Assembly: GCA_018881555.1 (NCBI GenBank)
Contig: JACAXG010000025.1
Location: forward strand, 6,951,899-7,015,898
Origin: Amblyornis subalaris
Lineage: Eukaryota > Chordata > Aves > Passeriformes > Ptilonorhynchidae
Length of the DNA: 64,000 bases
Reading direction: 5' to 3'
A program made the position numbers and the translations under genes. The notes below the pieces were generated by a model. It was not told the DNA's origin. It saw nothing but the letters and a program-made list of their open reading frames with translations, and did no database searches. Each line of letters starts with the position of its first letter. Positions within the stretch are counted from its first letter, which is position 1. Shown here in pieces: positions 1 through 13,800 of this stretch.

Positions 1-573
1 GTGTGAGCCCAGTCATTTCTACCACCTACTGCCCTGACACATTTAAGACTGACCACTTTTTTCAACCCATNGTATTGCTCAAGCAGCTGCAAAGACGACA
101 AACCAAAGGAAAGAACCATTTGGTGCATCTGTTGTAAAAACACAAGCAGCCACAAAGCTTTATTACAGAAGAAACCCTCATCCCTCCAGCTGTCTACTGG
201 ACGTGGGAGACTGCAGACCCACCAGACTGACACTAGTTTGGGACTGGGTGTGCAATAGCTACTTCATATACATGCCAAAGGCAGAACACACATGCATGGG
301 CCTGATTCAGGGAAGCACCAGCTGGTGTCTTCTTCCTTAAGTTTAACAAACAGCTCTCCAAGAACGCTGCTGAGACAAGCCTCTGTACTGAGTTGAGGCT
401 GCTTTTNGGAAGACTGTCTTTTTGGAAAGAAATAACAAGGAAAAGGGAAGAAATGCTCCCATAGACTTCAAATCAGTGCCATGCTGAAAATAAAAGAGCA
501 TTTTAAGATGAGGGAAGAATTCCTCTATGGTCCAAATCTCCTGGCTGACGGCTAAACACCATTCACTCTTGGC

Positions 574-621
574 ACAAAGGAAATGAAGACTCCCAGTACA
601 AAGGAGATGAAGACTCTCAGT
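574..621. repeat. Two-copy 24 bp tandem repeat
   Basis: ACAAAGG(A)AATGAAGACT with CCCAGT, then a second copy differing at two sites, sit head to tail at 574-597 and 598-621. Confidence 0.8.
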
Positions 622-1283
622 ACTTTTCAGGAGGCAACTAATGGGCAGTTTAAGAGTAAGATCATTAGCTCAAATGAATCAAGAATTGTTTGTGTGTGAC
701 AGCCAGTCCTCAGAGAAGCCACATGCATTCTCACATCACTAGAAGAAAACAAATTTCTGTCTCACAATCAGCCACGCTGCTATTTAATAAACATGGGAAG
801 AGAGAATTAAGCATGCTCTCTGAAGTCCCATGCCATTCTCCTTGCTGTCTATTCAGCTTAACTAGTCACCTGCTGTGAAGTCTCAGTGACTACTGTAATT
901 TTCAGTGATGGACGTGCTGCCTTTCAAAGGGATTTAAGCAGTCCTACTGTGAAACACCACTGCTTATAACACAGCATTTAGATTAATAAAATTTATTGTT
1001 CATTGTTTTCATGTTTTACAGCATCCTCTTTCTGCAGAAAAATGTTTCTGGAGTGTTCTGTTCAGAAGAGCATGATCCTGGTATGTTAGCATACTACCAT
1101 AGGTATGATCACATTAATGGAAATGCATAAGATCTTCAACAGAAGAAAATGAATTGCAAATATTAAAATATTATAGATAAGCACAAAGATATTTTTACAG
1201 TGTCATAAAATACTACTTTAACTTAGGATACCATTTAGCCGTGTACTAGCACAAGGACTTTTATGTCTAGAGTAGCAAATAAC

Positions 1284-1585
1284 AATAGAATAGACTATTT
1301 CAGTTGGATGAGACTTACAAGAAGCATCAAGTCCAGCTGCCTGACCAATTCAGAGCTGACCAAAAGTTAAAGCCTGTTGTTTGGGACATTGTTCAAATGC
1401 CCCTTAAACACTGACAGCCTCGGGGCATTGACCACCTCTCTAGGAAAGCTGTTCCAATCCAGCCAGAACCTCCTCTGGCACAGTTTTAAAGCATTCCCAC
1501 GTGTCCTATCACTGGATTGCAGGAAGAACGGATCAGCACCTCCCTCTCAGTTTTGCCTCCTCAGGAGGCTGTACAGAACNGTCAT
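1284..1585 (-). repeat. CR1 LINE fragment
   Basis: The plus strand shows the reverse complement of a 5'-truncated CR1 3' region. It starts with the TAGAATAGACTATTTCAGTT end, then passes CTGCCTGACCA, GCATTGACCACCTCTCTAGG, CTGGCACAGTTTTAAAGCAT and CCTCCCTCTCAG. This order is typical of avian CR1. It is substitution-rich and has no intact reading frame. Confidence 0.88.
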
Positions 1586-1735
1586 CCCTCAGCCCTCTTT
1601 TTTCCATCAACTGTGAAGCCAGGAGAATGTAACTTGCCTGGACTTGTGTCTCAACCANGCAATACCACTGACCCACAAAACAAAAGGGGCAAAGAAGGGG
1701 AGGAAGAAGAAACACCAACAACAGCTTCCACTTAC

Positions 1736-1813
1736 TTTCTTGCCTCTATCCTGGCTTCAGAGTCTGCATCATGAATTCCCTTCTTTATTGTTTCAGCTAA
1801 CACTGATATGTGT
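1736..1813 (-). CDS. CLASP1: CLASP1 exon: TOG2 (HISVLAETIKKGIHDADSE...)
   Basis: The 78 bp exon lies between acceptor TTTCAG and donor GAAA|GTAAGT. The first base completes Arg and the last two begin a Lys codon. It encodes HISVLAETIKKGIHDADSEA then RIEAR. It is the last CLASP1 exon seen; the next one, expected to begin near CYWGFHSHF by recalled human sequence, is not present in positions 1-1735. Confidence 0.96.
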
Positions 1814-4800
1814 CTGAAATAAGAAAGAAAACATTATCCAGCAGTTCAGAGAGATGTGTCACACTTTTCAACAAACGACTGATTTGGTTTTGCCTTGGTC
1901 TCCAAGAACAAACAGTTCATCACATTCTCCCATTTCCATGTAAGATCCTTTGTGACCTTTATTTATTTACTCTTACAACTCAGTTTTATTTCCCCCACAC
2001 TGCCGTCTAGGAAACAGCAAGCAGCATTCTTCATAGGTCTTTAGTTAGCTATCCAAACCGCCTGGATCCAAAAACACTCTCCTAAGCTTTAAATAGTCTT
2101 GTGCAGTCTAGGGCTAAGGAAATTGTATCCCAGTCTCTTCTCCCACAATTAACTGGTCATTAGTGTGAAGTAATGTGGAAGCCTCAGAAGCCCCTGATAA
2201 GACGTGTAGCAGCCTTCACCTCATCATCTCACTTCAGGGTGCAAAAGGAAAAAAAAAAATCGTTACATAAAAATTACTGAGTACAGGGATTTGCTCAGTC
2301 AGGTTTTCCAAGGCTGGCATAGGAGACAGACTCACCAAATTCTGACTGACAGAACTACAGGGACAAATTGGGTGTGTGCATACATGCTTTTTTTGGTGGC
2401 AAACGTATCTCTAGTAGACCTAACTAATATACTCTCATCTCCTAAATGATCCTTTCTCCAGAATTAACCTTCCCAGGTACCCATAGGAGAGAACTAACTC
2501 ACTTGTATTCAGAACTTACCTTTCTAAGGAGTGTGTTTGCCACTCCTGCAACAGCAAGTCTAAAAATTCAAAGCAGCGCCTGAGAGGAGAGAGAAGAAGA
2601 AATGCTAAGTTAGCAGGGGCACACTGGCTTTGCCATACCTGACGCTNAACAGCCATCTTCTGTTAGAAGGTTTTGGGACATCAAAATTCAGTGCTGACAC
2701 CAATAAAAACATCAACACGTCTAAAAAAACCGTTAATAAACAGTTTGAAGCATTACCAGAAGCAGCTTGCTACAGAGAAGCCTGAAGAGAGGGATTGACA
2801 TAAAACAATCCCAGAAGCCTCCTTTTTCATCAAACAGGAGACAGGCCCAGGAGATTCATGCTGACACTCTGTACCTGTGAGTCCAGGCTTCTCACAGAAA
2901 CCTCACAATTAGCTTCATGTGGGGACAGACCTTACCGACTTTAATCTCCCTTCCTCATTTCAAGAATCTTAAGGCACAAGTGTGCTGAAATGTGTTCAAG
3001 GTTTGTCACCAAATGCAGCAACCACAAAGCCCTTCCTTTTGTCTAACTAGAAGAGAACCAGCTAATGTACGTGGATGAGGCCAGAGTCTCCCAGTGCAGC
3101 AGTGGACTGAAGCACTTAGACTTTAAGTGCAGAGAGGACCATTACCACATCCAGTCTGACTTCCCTTCCAGATGATGCTATTACAGAAGACTAGTTCTGT
3201 TACCTGCTCAAAGAAAACAAGCCTCCAACAGCTAGGAGTAGGGAACAGGAATCTGTCCGTAAAAAAAGCCAAAATCCTATGATGTCATAACAACATGTAA
3301 GCACAAAAATTAGTTTAAAATCCATTTCTCTTTGCGAAAAAATGCCTTTTCCTCTCTGCAGTGATGCAGTTTATACAGGATAGCTGACTTTGAATTTGAA
3401 CCCAAATCATGAAGGAGAATGAGACTCATGTTATAAAAAATGTTTGTTTCAACCCTTTTCACAAATAATGATAAATACATTCATGCTACCAGAAAGCACA
3501 TATGAACCTATTTACTGGTAAAAACCAGTAAATGCAAGCTAAATCCTCACCTTCTAACTGCAACAGACTTGGAGGTACAGTTGCTGGTTATGATGGGTAT
3601 TAACCGAGGGATGTGCGTGTGCTAGAAGAAAACAAACAAAACCAGGAAGAAATATTTACACAATTCCATAGAATGAAAGACCATCTCCTTCAGCCACCTG
3701 AGCTCAGTATTCAGATACTTATTGCTGTTCAATTCTTAAAAACAGAACTCCTAAATAAAGGAACAGTAACACATATGGACAGATTTTTATTACCAAAAAT
3801 ACTTCATACTTTATCCGCTAAAATATCTTTAACAGATACTTTATTTTCTTCTATAACGACACTCTCTAGTGAGTCAAGGAGCTGAAGCCACTGCAGGAGG
3901 ATCTAAACTGCTAGTGCTGACTAGAGAGACATCAGGCTACCTACAGCTTACCCAATGAATCACTAGGCAGAAGTCACCACTGTGAACTAATGGTTTTGGG
4001 AAACACAGACTGTCTGTGAGGTATTTCAGAGCATAATTAAGAGGATGAGTCTGTGCTGCAAGGCTGATTCAAAACCCTTTTAAAGAAAAAAAGTTTGCTC
4101 AGCTCTTAGAGAGATGGAAATATCTTGCTCTGCAAAAAGAAACATTTCTCTACTATTTTGGCAGAGCTTAACGAACATCATCTACACAAGGCTGCACGAC
4201 ATCCGAGACAGCCAAGCCCAGCACTATCAGAAAAGTAGATTAGGCACTTAATCTAATTTTCATTGCAGCAGCATTCATATTTCACCAGAAACACTGCAGT
4301 ATTCAGAAATTTTAACACTGTTCTCTTTTGGTGTATACTTACTCGAATGATTAATCTAACTGCTACAACACCAGAAGTGGCCATGACTTTGGCACTATTT
4401 GGAATTAGATTAAAAATTGTTGGCATGATGGCTTCTGCCCCATGGTCAAACTTGTTTCCCAGAACTGATGACAAATGTCTGAAAAACAGAATGAAGTCAT
4501 GCTGGTAAGTGAGCTGAAGATTAAGCGAGTCAGACTTCTACAGAACATCTGACACAAGCACATCTGACATCTCAATCTTTGCAACTGTCACCTCCTCTCT
4601 AACTCCAAAGGACAGATAACACCATGTTTCAAAAAACAGTTCCTTTCCTTTCATTTCACACTTGTGTTCCACATTCATTGAACCCTGAGAAACAGTAAGG
4701 TCAGCATAAAATAAAGTAACTAACACAGATAAAAATTTATTATCAAACAAACAGGATAAAGTTTATAGAATATTTTTTGTTAGTTTATATTGCAACTTCT

Positions 4801-7800
4801 CTGAAACTCCCTATTTTGCCTTAATATGCACAAATTTAAAAAAAAAAAAAGTCAGAAACACTACAGCACCCTTTTTCTTGAAGTATTTCACAAAGTACAG
4901 ACCATCAGAAACAAAAACCAGCTCAATCTGAACCAGAACAAAATAGAAACATTTTCAGCTTTATTGTTCAACCCTTCCCTTCTCGTGCAAGAAGGCATGG
5001 CTTGCTCATTCATTCTGTGTATCTCAGATCAGCATTGTTTAATACTCAGGAATATGGTTTGGCAGAATTACAATTAGTAGCCTACACATATGGGGTTTGA
5101 AACCGCTGCAGAAAAATAATGTTCTGCCTTTAACTATATACCACTAGCAGCACAAATTGCATCTTAACTGTGTTTTAACCAGTGCCTGTTCCTTTTCTTC
5201 TACATCACATTTCAAACACACATAGAAAATAAACTTACCCCAACGTGATACAAGCCTCTCGTACTACTTGAGACCGCAGGTCTTTAGCGGATAACTTAAA
5301 TGCTCCATCCAAAAGTCTTAAATGTTGGAAGAAGTTATCATATTCTGCAGCCCCAGCCAAAAGTAAGGAGCGGATCTTTTTCAGCTGTTAGGAGCATACA
5401 GGAAATCAGTGACTGTTAATGAGCAGTAAATTTAAGGACAGCTCTGTTCCGGATCGACACCTGGTTCCAGGGTCCTTGTACAGTTATTCCTCAACAGGCA
5501 TTGAGGAACTTGATTCTTAATGTCTAAGCCATTTTATTCTTTCTTAAACTCAACACACAGGTTAACATACTAACTATAATAAGATAAACACCTTTGCTAA
5601 CTTACAGAAATCCAGAAGTGTTGCATACAGCTACTCAAACTGTATTAACAACCCAAACGATAGTTTTTAAGCCAAAAGGTATCTTAAACATTCCCCTCTG
5701 TTCCCCTATTTCCAGCAGCTTCTAAAGCTTAGGTTGTCTCATAGCTGACTCTAGTATTAAAAAGATACCTAGACCTAAAGGGCATGGTTCACACTCAGGC
5801 CTGAGTAATACTGACTTATATCTAGCATGTGTCCATTGACTTCATGAAAACAGTTATCTGGCTCTAACAGAAGTGGAACCCTGACCCTGCCAAAATGGGA
5901 AATTTTCTATTAATATTACAGGGACCACCATCTCATCCTAGAGACAATCCTCTGGACACCTTCATAGGCCGTCCTGTACACCAATGCATCTGCACATGGC
6001 CTTGATTTAAGGTGTTACTCAGTACAGACATAAAATTCAACAGAAGTAAGCTGAATCAGCCCAGTCTGCCACTCATATCTGTAATACAGGATTTGACAGA
6101 CGTGGCAAAGCCTCTGCATCAGTGATGAAAGTCTACTGTGTAGACAAGACCACGCATCTATTTATAGCATGAAAACACAGCTCACCTCAGTAAATTAAAC
6201 TTGGTCTTGACATGCATATAACATCCAATTTTCCACTTCCACACTTCCCACAGACATATTTATTTATTCAAAGCCTAAGTGTGTAAATTCTTACCGAATT
6301 ATTTTACACCTCCTTTTGCAGAAACATAAATAAGTTCTCTGTAAGCAAAGTAATTTTCTGCCTTACCAGGTGAGTTTTAAGATATTCTGAATATGACTTT
6401 TGACATTTTGATTTTAGCATCTGCTAGCAAATTTCTAGCTTTACATCTGGATTTGCTACATGGCTTCCAGTTCAACCTGATGCTGTTTAAACAGTGTCTT
6501 GTATATCAAATAGCAATTTCCCTCACAGATGTGGTTTAAATTCAATTGTTTAAATTCAATCTCATAAGGAAACATTTCCCCTAAGTTTGGGGGAAAATTC
6601 CAGGTGCTCACCACTAAAACTACATTCCAGCCTTACTTTGAGGTTCTCTCAGTACCCTCAGAGGGATTAAGCTCAGTGTAGAAAAACCTTCTATTAATAG
6701 AGATCATATCTAAGTTCACTACTTACCGCAGAAACTCTCTGTTCCCAGTCGTGTTTATCATCTGATAGTATCTCTCTGATCTTGTTTATGGATTCCTCAA
6801 GATCCCGGCTGGAGTAAATCTACAAATTGAAATACAGAGTAGCATCGTAATGCAGGATTTATTCCAGAAAATCAGATCACTTCCCAATTACATTCTTATG
6901 TCCTTTGCTCCTCAATGTTTAAACATCACGTGCTAGCCTTGGACACAACTGGCTTTGCATAAGGCACAGAATTTACACCTACTGCGTGCAACCAAAAATT
7001 ACAAAACTATCACAATGATTAAAGGTAATAATCTTTCATTATTTTACTATAGTTCTACAATTTTAAGCAGCATTCCTGCAGCTACTAGTGGCTATATTAG
7101 TCAAACCTACAGAAGATCATGAATGGACATGTGCTGTTCAGCTGTCCCAAAAATAAAGATCTGCTGAAGGAGAGGAGATCCATGATGCACCTCAGCTATC
7201 CAGTTAAATCAGCAATCATAGACTGTTCAGTTGTCACAACAGTAGCAATCCCCGAGACACAAGTCACCTTTATTGCTTTCATCTCCCAGAGGGTTTCACA
7301 CAAACTACTGGCACACACCGCCATTTAAAACTTGCCTCCATTCAATTTCTAACCTGCTTTCCCCTTAAAGAAGATTTGTCGACACCACAATTTGCCAGTG
7401 ATTAGCATGAGATCCTATTTCCACCTTCTGCTTTTTAGTACACCGTGGTTTAACATGTGACTACTTACCTGAACCGTTGGGACATCTTCAAATGCCTTAA
7501 TGAAGTCTTCTTCATCCACAGCACCTGCTCCCTCTTTGGCTGCTGACACACAAATGAAAAAGCCTTTTCAATCTTGTTATCAGCAAGAGAATCAATTAAG
7601 AAACCACCAGCTATCAAGGCACTTAATCAGGAGAAAGTTCACTACCCATGCAGCCTCAGAGTGCTGGAGAGGCAGGGAAATTCAATGCCAGGCACTGGCT
7701 AGACATTCATGGCATCCTTCAACTCCTAGGCACAGAGGGAACATTAGGGAAGTCATTACAGTAGTCACTCAACAGTTAGGGGACACAGTCTGCAAGATGA

Positions 7801-10800
7801 AAGGGAATACTTACTTTAATTATATGGGAGATTTTATTTTAAAGGATTTAATCCTATCTATAATAGATGAAGGTGGAGATCTGACAGGTGCACAAACAGA
7901 TGAACAATAAGGAAGATAAATAGTCTCTGGAATACTAATCAGATTAGAGACTGTCTGAAACAGGGAACTTTCTCCATTTCTCTAGGACACATAGAGAATT
8001 AGAGTCACACATAGAACTATTGCTCACATTCAGAATGACTGCTCCGTTTTCTTTCTGCACCTTCATTACCAGCAATGCCCAAAGGTCTTAGAAGAAAGCC
8101 AATGTGCCAGGTTTATATTGCAAGGGCTCAAGTTTAGCATGTAGCTCTAAGCAGCCTCAGTTCAGCTACAGTTGCAACTACAAAGGCAAAAATCTACACA
8201 CTGCAGCACCAACATGATTTACTCATAGCCCTCAGTGCACAACCACACAAGTCCACCCTTTCACAAACCCAAAATAAACTACAGGGATGTGNGGATTGCT
8301 TGGAGATTCATGCTATCGGACTCCGGATGTAGCATGCAGAGAACAAAGACATAATGACTGCATAGTGAAAAATTTGTTCCTGGATTCTGGGGGCGGCTCT
8401 GGAAGTGCTTGCAACAAGCTCAATATGAACAATGTAAATACTACACAGACACGTCAATTCATACAGGCTATTGGCTTACTTGAAGACTTGGAGCCCAGAG
8501 CTGCAGAGCCAAGTCTGCGGGTAGTGCCCATCCCAACTCTGCGTGAGTTTGCAGGGGCCTTTGAAGATGTAGAGGAACTGGCTGAGGAAGGTCTGTTCCC
8601 ATCCACGGAGTCTTCATCATCAAAAATTTTATCTGCCAAAAAAACCACACTCAGCTGTAAGTCCAGTGAAACGAAGGGATGTCGCAAGGACCATGCCCAT
8701 GCTATGGCAAATGTGCGTTTTCCAGCCCGCTCTGCCAGCCCTCATCTTGGCAGTGTTCTCATGCTAGAAATCCAGTTAGTCCTGAAAGACCACCAGCCCA
8801 CGAATTGAACCCAATCCTTTGCTATTTCAGCCACTATGTTATAAACCCTTTCAATTAATGCATTCAGATAAAAAGAACAAACTTCAAATCTGCAGCAGAA
8901 AGATGCAAGCGGAGTGTCAACAGTCTGCATCTCTCATGTTTATGCCTCCAAGAGCTATTTTGCCATGGACTGTAGTGAAACTAAGACCACAAGCAAATCC
9001 AAGATGCAGGTGTGGAGGGGACCAGTGAGCAGAGGCTACCCTGTCACACCTGCCAGCTGCCTATATCAGACCAAGGATAAACAGGGTAACCCAGGGAAGT
9101 TCACATGGCAACACCCATGCTGTTGATAAACCACAGACCATTAATCACAGACCCATCTGGAGCTATAAATCCCCTTTAACTCTTTAAATTATCACCAGAG
9201 ATTCTTTACAAGGAAATACAAAATGTTTCCTCAAATTCATAAAAGCATAAATATGAAGTGTATTAAAAGTTCTGTGTACATCCAACTTCAGCCTCTACCA
9301 CCAAACATGAGCATAAATTAACTTAAAATTAATTACAGCCACTTTGATTCTCAGTCAAGGTCACTTCAATTCCAAAGGAGTGCTTATATTGCAGTTTTAC
9401 ACAGATTAGCTAATTCACTTGAAAAACCAGCCTTAGGTTGAAAGGTGACAAAGCAGTTGGGCAGCTTATATAAATGGAACACATAATTATTGAGGCCAGA
9501 AGCTAGCTCAGCCCCCATCACTCAGCTTCTCCACACTAACACACTAAGATTTGAGACCTGCTTCATGTCCATCCCTCTCCGCCAGCACAAGGTACACACT
9601 CGCTCTCCTCCGTCTTAGGACTGAAATTTCCTTCACAATCTTCACCTGGCAAAAAGTCAAGTAGGTGCTTTAATCCGTCCCTGTGCAGGAAAGCACCTGA
9701 GAAAATTTAGTAACAAATACGGGCTCCTAGTTAGACACTAATGAGTAAAATTCAATACAGGCTGAGCTTTCTGAAAGTAAACCAATAACTTGATAACAGT
9801 ATAGGCATATTCTAAGGGAGAAAAAAGAACAGAAACAAAAGCCTGTATTGCTCTCAGCCCAACCACCTTCAGTTTTCTCTGCCCTAAGTGGCATTGGCTT
9901 ATTAGCAGCTGGANACAGGAGAACGATCACAGATCATCTAGAAACCTAAACACCCCATTTCTGATATGCAGCTGTGCATATGATGCCATACTCCAATCAC
10001 AGCACAGCACTGACACAGCAGGTACAAAGCATGCAAAAAGTTAAGAAAGGTGGCCAAGGACATCTTTCCCCTTAATTTTCATGTTCAAGGTGTCTTGGAA
10101 TATGGGAAAGGCCTAGAAAAAAAAAGCAACTGTAAGGGAAGATGGGTAAAATAACAAGTGCTACTTGTACTGTTTTTCAGGCAAAAGTGAACAAGGCAAA
10201 AACGAACACAAGAACTTTAACTTAGATAAATTTCAGGTCCCACAGCTAAGGAAAAGAATATAAGCCACAATTAGGATGTGGGCTGTCTCTTTAACATGAT
10301 GCCTGAAGGCAGCCATGGAGACCGTGCTACCTCCCTATTGACACCAGTCATGTTCTGACACATGTAATTCAAAAATAATTTGAAAAGAGCTCAGGGAACA
10401 ATCATGAGAATGATTAAAGGATTAGAAAATATGTTTTTAATTCAATTAAATGAAAATTCACTGCAAGAGATTGTTTAGTCCAACCAGCTTCTTAATAAGT
10501 TGCTTGATTATATTCTGTGTTAACACAGCTACTGAAGATTTATTAACACAGTTTTCCAATGTGATTTATTAATATTGTTTCTCACCTAATAGAAAAATAC
10601 ACAACAAGGGCACTGGCTGGAGGTTAAAAATGAATTAAATTCTGAGTTGCCTTTTTTCTTTCTCTTTCCCCCTACTCCCCCCTCCATTTTTCACAATAAT
10701 CACAGGGCTGATCCTCTGTGAGGTTAGGAGGTGTATCACCCAATGAATTCTACCACAGGCAGTTCTTAAAAAGCAAAATTGAATTCTTTTTTCCCAAAAG

Positions 10801-13800
10801 ATACAGTNTAGTTCAAACAGGAATTATTTCAAAAACACTATTTGGTGAGAGTTGCACCAAGGTCAGGGCAGTTCAAAATAGACTTTAAAAAGTACAATCT
10901 CTGAAGCCTCTAGGAAGAGGTTTAAGTGATTCAGAAAGACTTGCACAGCCATTCAATCCAAAAACTTCTAAGCAAAACTTGTCCCAATTGCACTTATTTC
11001 AAAAGCTCCTATATGAATATTAAGCCAATTATTATTTGCCATATGTGTATTAAAAGGCAGAAGAAAGTCAAGTCATACGTGAAACAAAAGATACTTTACT
11101 AGTTCATAACCACTTTCATCAGGTAATAAAATTCTCCATCAGCTGCATTTCAGGCTATCTAGATGCAGCCTTAGTTAACTCACTTCCTCTCCTATCTGCA
11201 TTTTTAAAGCCTCATCCCTCTGAAAGGAGAAGAGGGTGTGGTTTGCTATTTCATGTAATAAATAAAAACTAAAAAAATCCAAGTATTAAAAGCATTGCAC
11301 TCCTGTAGCATTTTAGCAATCAAATAGACNATCATTTTTTTCTAAAACAGGCTTTTCTGAGCACTAGCAAAAATTTAACACTCCAAAAATCCAATCAGCC
11401 CACCCACAGTTCTGAGGATGACTGGATTACAATCACATCTTCCTGTTCATTACATCTGTAAACTAAGCACTACATATTTATCAAACCAGAATATCCCTTC
11501 AATAACCCAACAGCATTTTCTCATCCCAGCAGTGCAGAATGACAGCACCACATTCAGAACTGCACATCGAGTCTGCNAGCAGCACGTGTGCAGAACAGAA
11601 AGAGAAACAAAGAACAGAAAGGAACCTGAACACGAGAGTACAGAAAAGAACAGAAAAACAAGCTACTATATATTATTTTTAAAAAGCCTTTTTTTTTGCC
11701 ACCCAGTGATTCCTGCTCATAATAATCATTTGAACTATTGATCATATTTTTCAGCGTATCTGCAAGCAGTAAATTCAGCATGGGTGTAGCTCTCAGGACA
11801 CCAGCTGAGGTGCATTGAGGCGGAATCGGTGCCCCATTCTAACATTAAATAAGCATTGATGCTCTCCCATCCCAAGACACCCCCAGTGCTCATTTATAAG
11901 GACCTTACAGTACTCTCTGTCAGACATGCCCTTCTAAAAGAGGCCTTTGTCTGCTCTCCACTCTGCTCTCTCAGAGAAAGAGAGAAGGCAATCTGCTTTA
12001 CATTTTTCAATTCCTTTACATTATTTAAGAAGAAGAAAAAATTGCTTACAAGTACATATCCTTCTGCAAATAAGCTTCCTCAACATTCCTTCATATTTTC
12101 CATAGCGTGCCCAGATGTAAGAGTGCTTCACGGAGCGCCGCGGCTTTCAGTCCGGAACATAATCAATCATTGCCCCTCGGACTCATTAAGCATGCTGTCT
12201 TCACACGTGCATTTAAACAGCCATGGCCTCTGTCCTCTCCCTACAACTGCAGATCTGCATGATTCTCATCAACACCCTTTTCAGCCCAGGAAACTTCGGT
12301 TCACTTCCAGGAAGGAAATTCCCTACCAGCGAGGGGAACCCGGGACAAATAATCCGGGATGAAGACGAGCTGAGTCTGCCTGGCTCGGCTGGCTTGCACT
12401 AGGAACCAGCCTGACTTTATCCCCTGGGAAGCGCTAACAGGAGCATCTCAACAGCTGTCATCATTTGTCCATGACGAATAAATTTAGTCATTATTCATCT
12501 TAAAATGTAACCCCTTCAGGTCTGGGCAAGGTGTAAAACCGAGAGAAGAGGCTGCACCAGCTATTCAGGAACCATGGCAAACATGGGCCAGCGCTTCGCT
12601 TGCCTGCACCACCAGCCTGGGACCTTTTAAAGTGAAGGAGAGTCTCAAATGTCCTTTCCAATGAAAAGAGATGCTTTCTGGCTCTNAAAAACTTTAATAT
12701 GTCAGATTCAAATCTTTTAGTTATTTGTCTGTAAACTTTAGAGAAGACAGCCACTCTGTAACACTAACAGCCTGGGAAAAGAGCTTTCTATCTTCTCTGT
12801 TCATAACAAAGATGACCCACTATGGTCTTCAGATTCGACTCCATAAAGGACTAAACTTGTCCTGGGCCTACTGTGCCCATTCACCATCTGTTCCATCTCC
12901 AAGTATCAGTGCAGCTGAAACAGGCAAGATGGATACAGCTTGCAAGTATCATCTGTACCTCTCTCAGAAGAATCTCCCTTTCAGGTGCAGATGAAGGTAG
13001 ATGGCACCAGAGAAAGCTGCCTTCCCACCCTTCCCATGGCATCCTCCACCAGGAGCAGACACGCAGTTGCTAAAGCTGATACACATTTTAGCAGATCCAA
13101 ATTCCATGCTCAACCCCTACTAGGTGGGCAAAGTCCAGCTCCCTTGAAGATCTGAGAGCCCTTTACAAGCCAAGAACACACACCAGCAAAACTACCAATA
13201 CCAAAGAAAACAGAGCATGTTCCTCTTTGCTCCTTTCTGCCAGGCACAACCCCATATGCACTGGTCCACTGGGAGACAGACACCCCTTGGACATCTCAGC
13301 TCAGGCCCTCCCCCCAGAGCAACATCTGGCACCCCCATCTCCAGCTGTGACTTCTGCCGTCACTCTCTGTGGTGTCCCACCAGCCTCCCCGGGAGACAGC
13401 TTTAGCCAAGGTTAGATGCCTCTTCCCATTAGCACACAAAAAATCCATGCATGGCTTAGCTGCAAGCCTGTCCAACTCCAACACAGGTATTGTAGAGGTT
13501 TCTCCAGGAAAATGAGTTTATGAATCTGCCGAAGATAAAGGAACATGCATATGCTCCTCAACAGGATTACATGTTTAAAAACAAAAGTTGCAGCTACAAG
13601 CAGAAGTACACAGGCACAGCATGTCATTAGGGTTTCCTGCTTGGCCATCTCTCTCAGTTTCCTATCTGCTCTCTCCTGGCCCCAGACACAGCTCCTCCTT
13701 CCCCACCCTCCACACCAGGCCGTGTTTTCAGTCTTTAAAATGCCACACACTTGGGCTCAGTGACCCCAGTCAGCCCCCACAGTGTCACTGCCACCTCTTC

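Larger units (their letters stand above)
1..1735 (-). other. CLASP1: CLASP1 intron (partial) at the left edge
   Basis: The intron starts with donor GTAAGTGG and runs off the window. It contains a CR1 fragment (1284-1585) and a two-copy 24 bp tandem repeat (574-621). The next CLASP1 exon is not in it. Confidence 0.75.

Noticed and set aside
8287..8808. 173-codon plus-strand ORF with acidic and Ser-rich sequence
   Set aside because: It runs antisense over the CLASP1 linker exon (8480-8632). The apparent composition mirrors that exon, and there is no independent homology.
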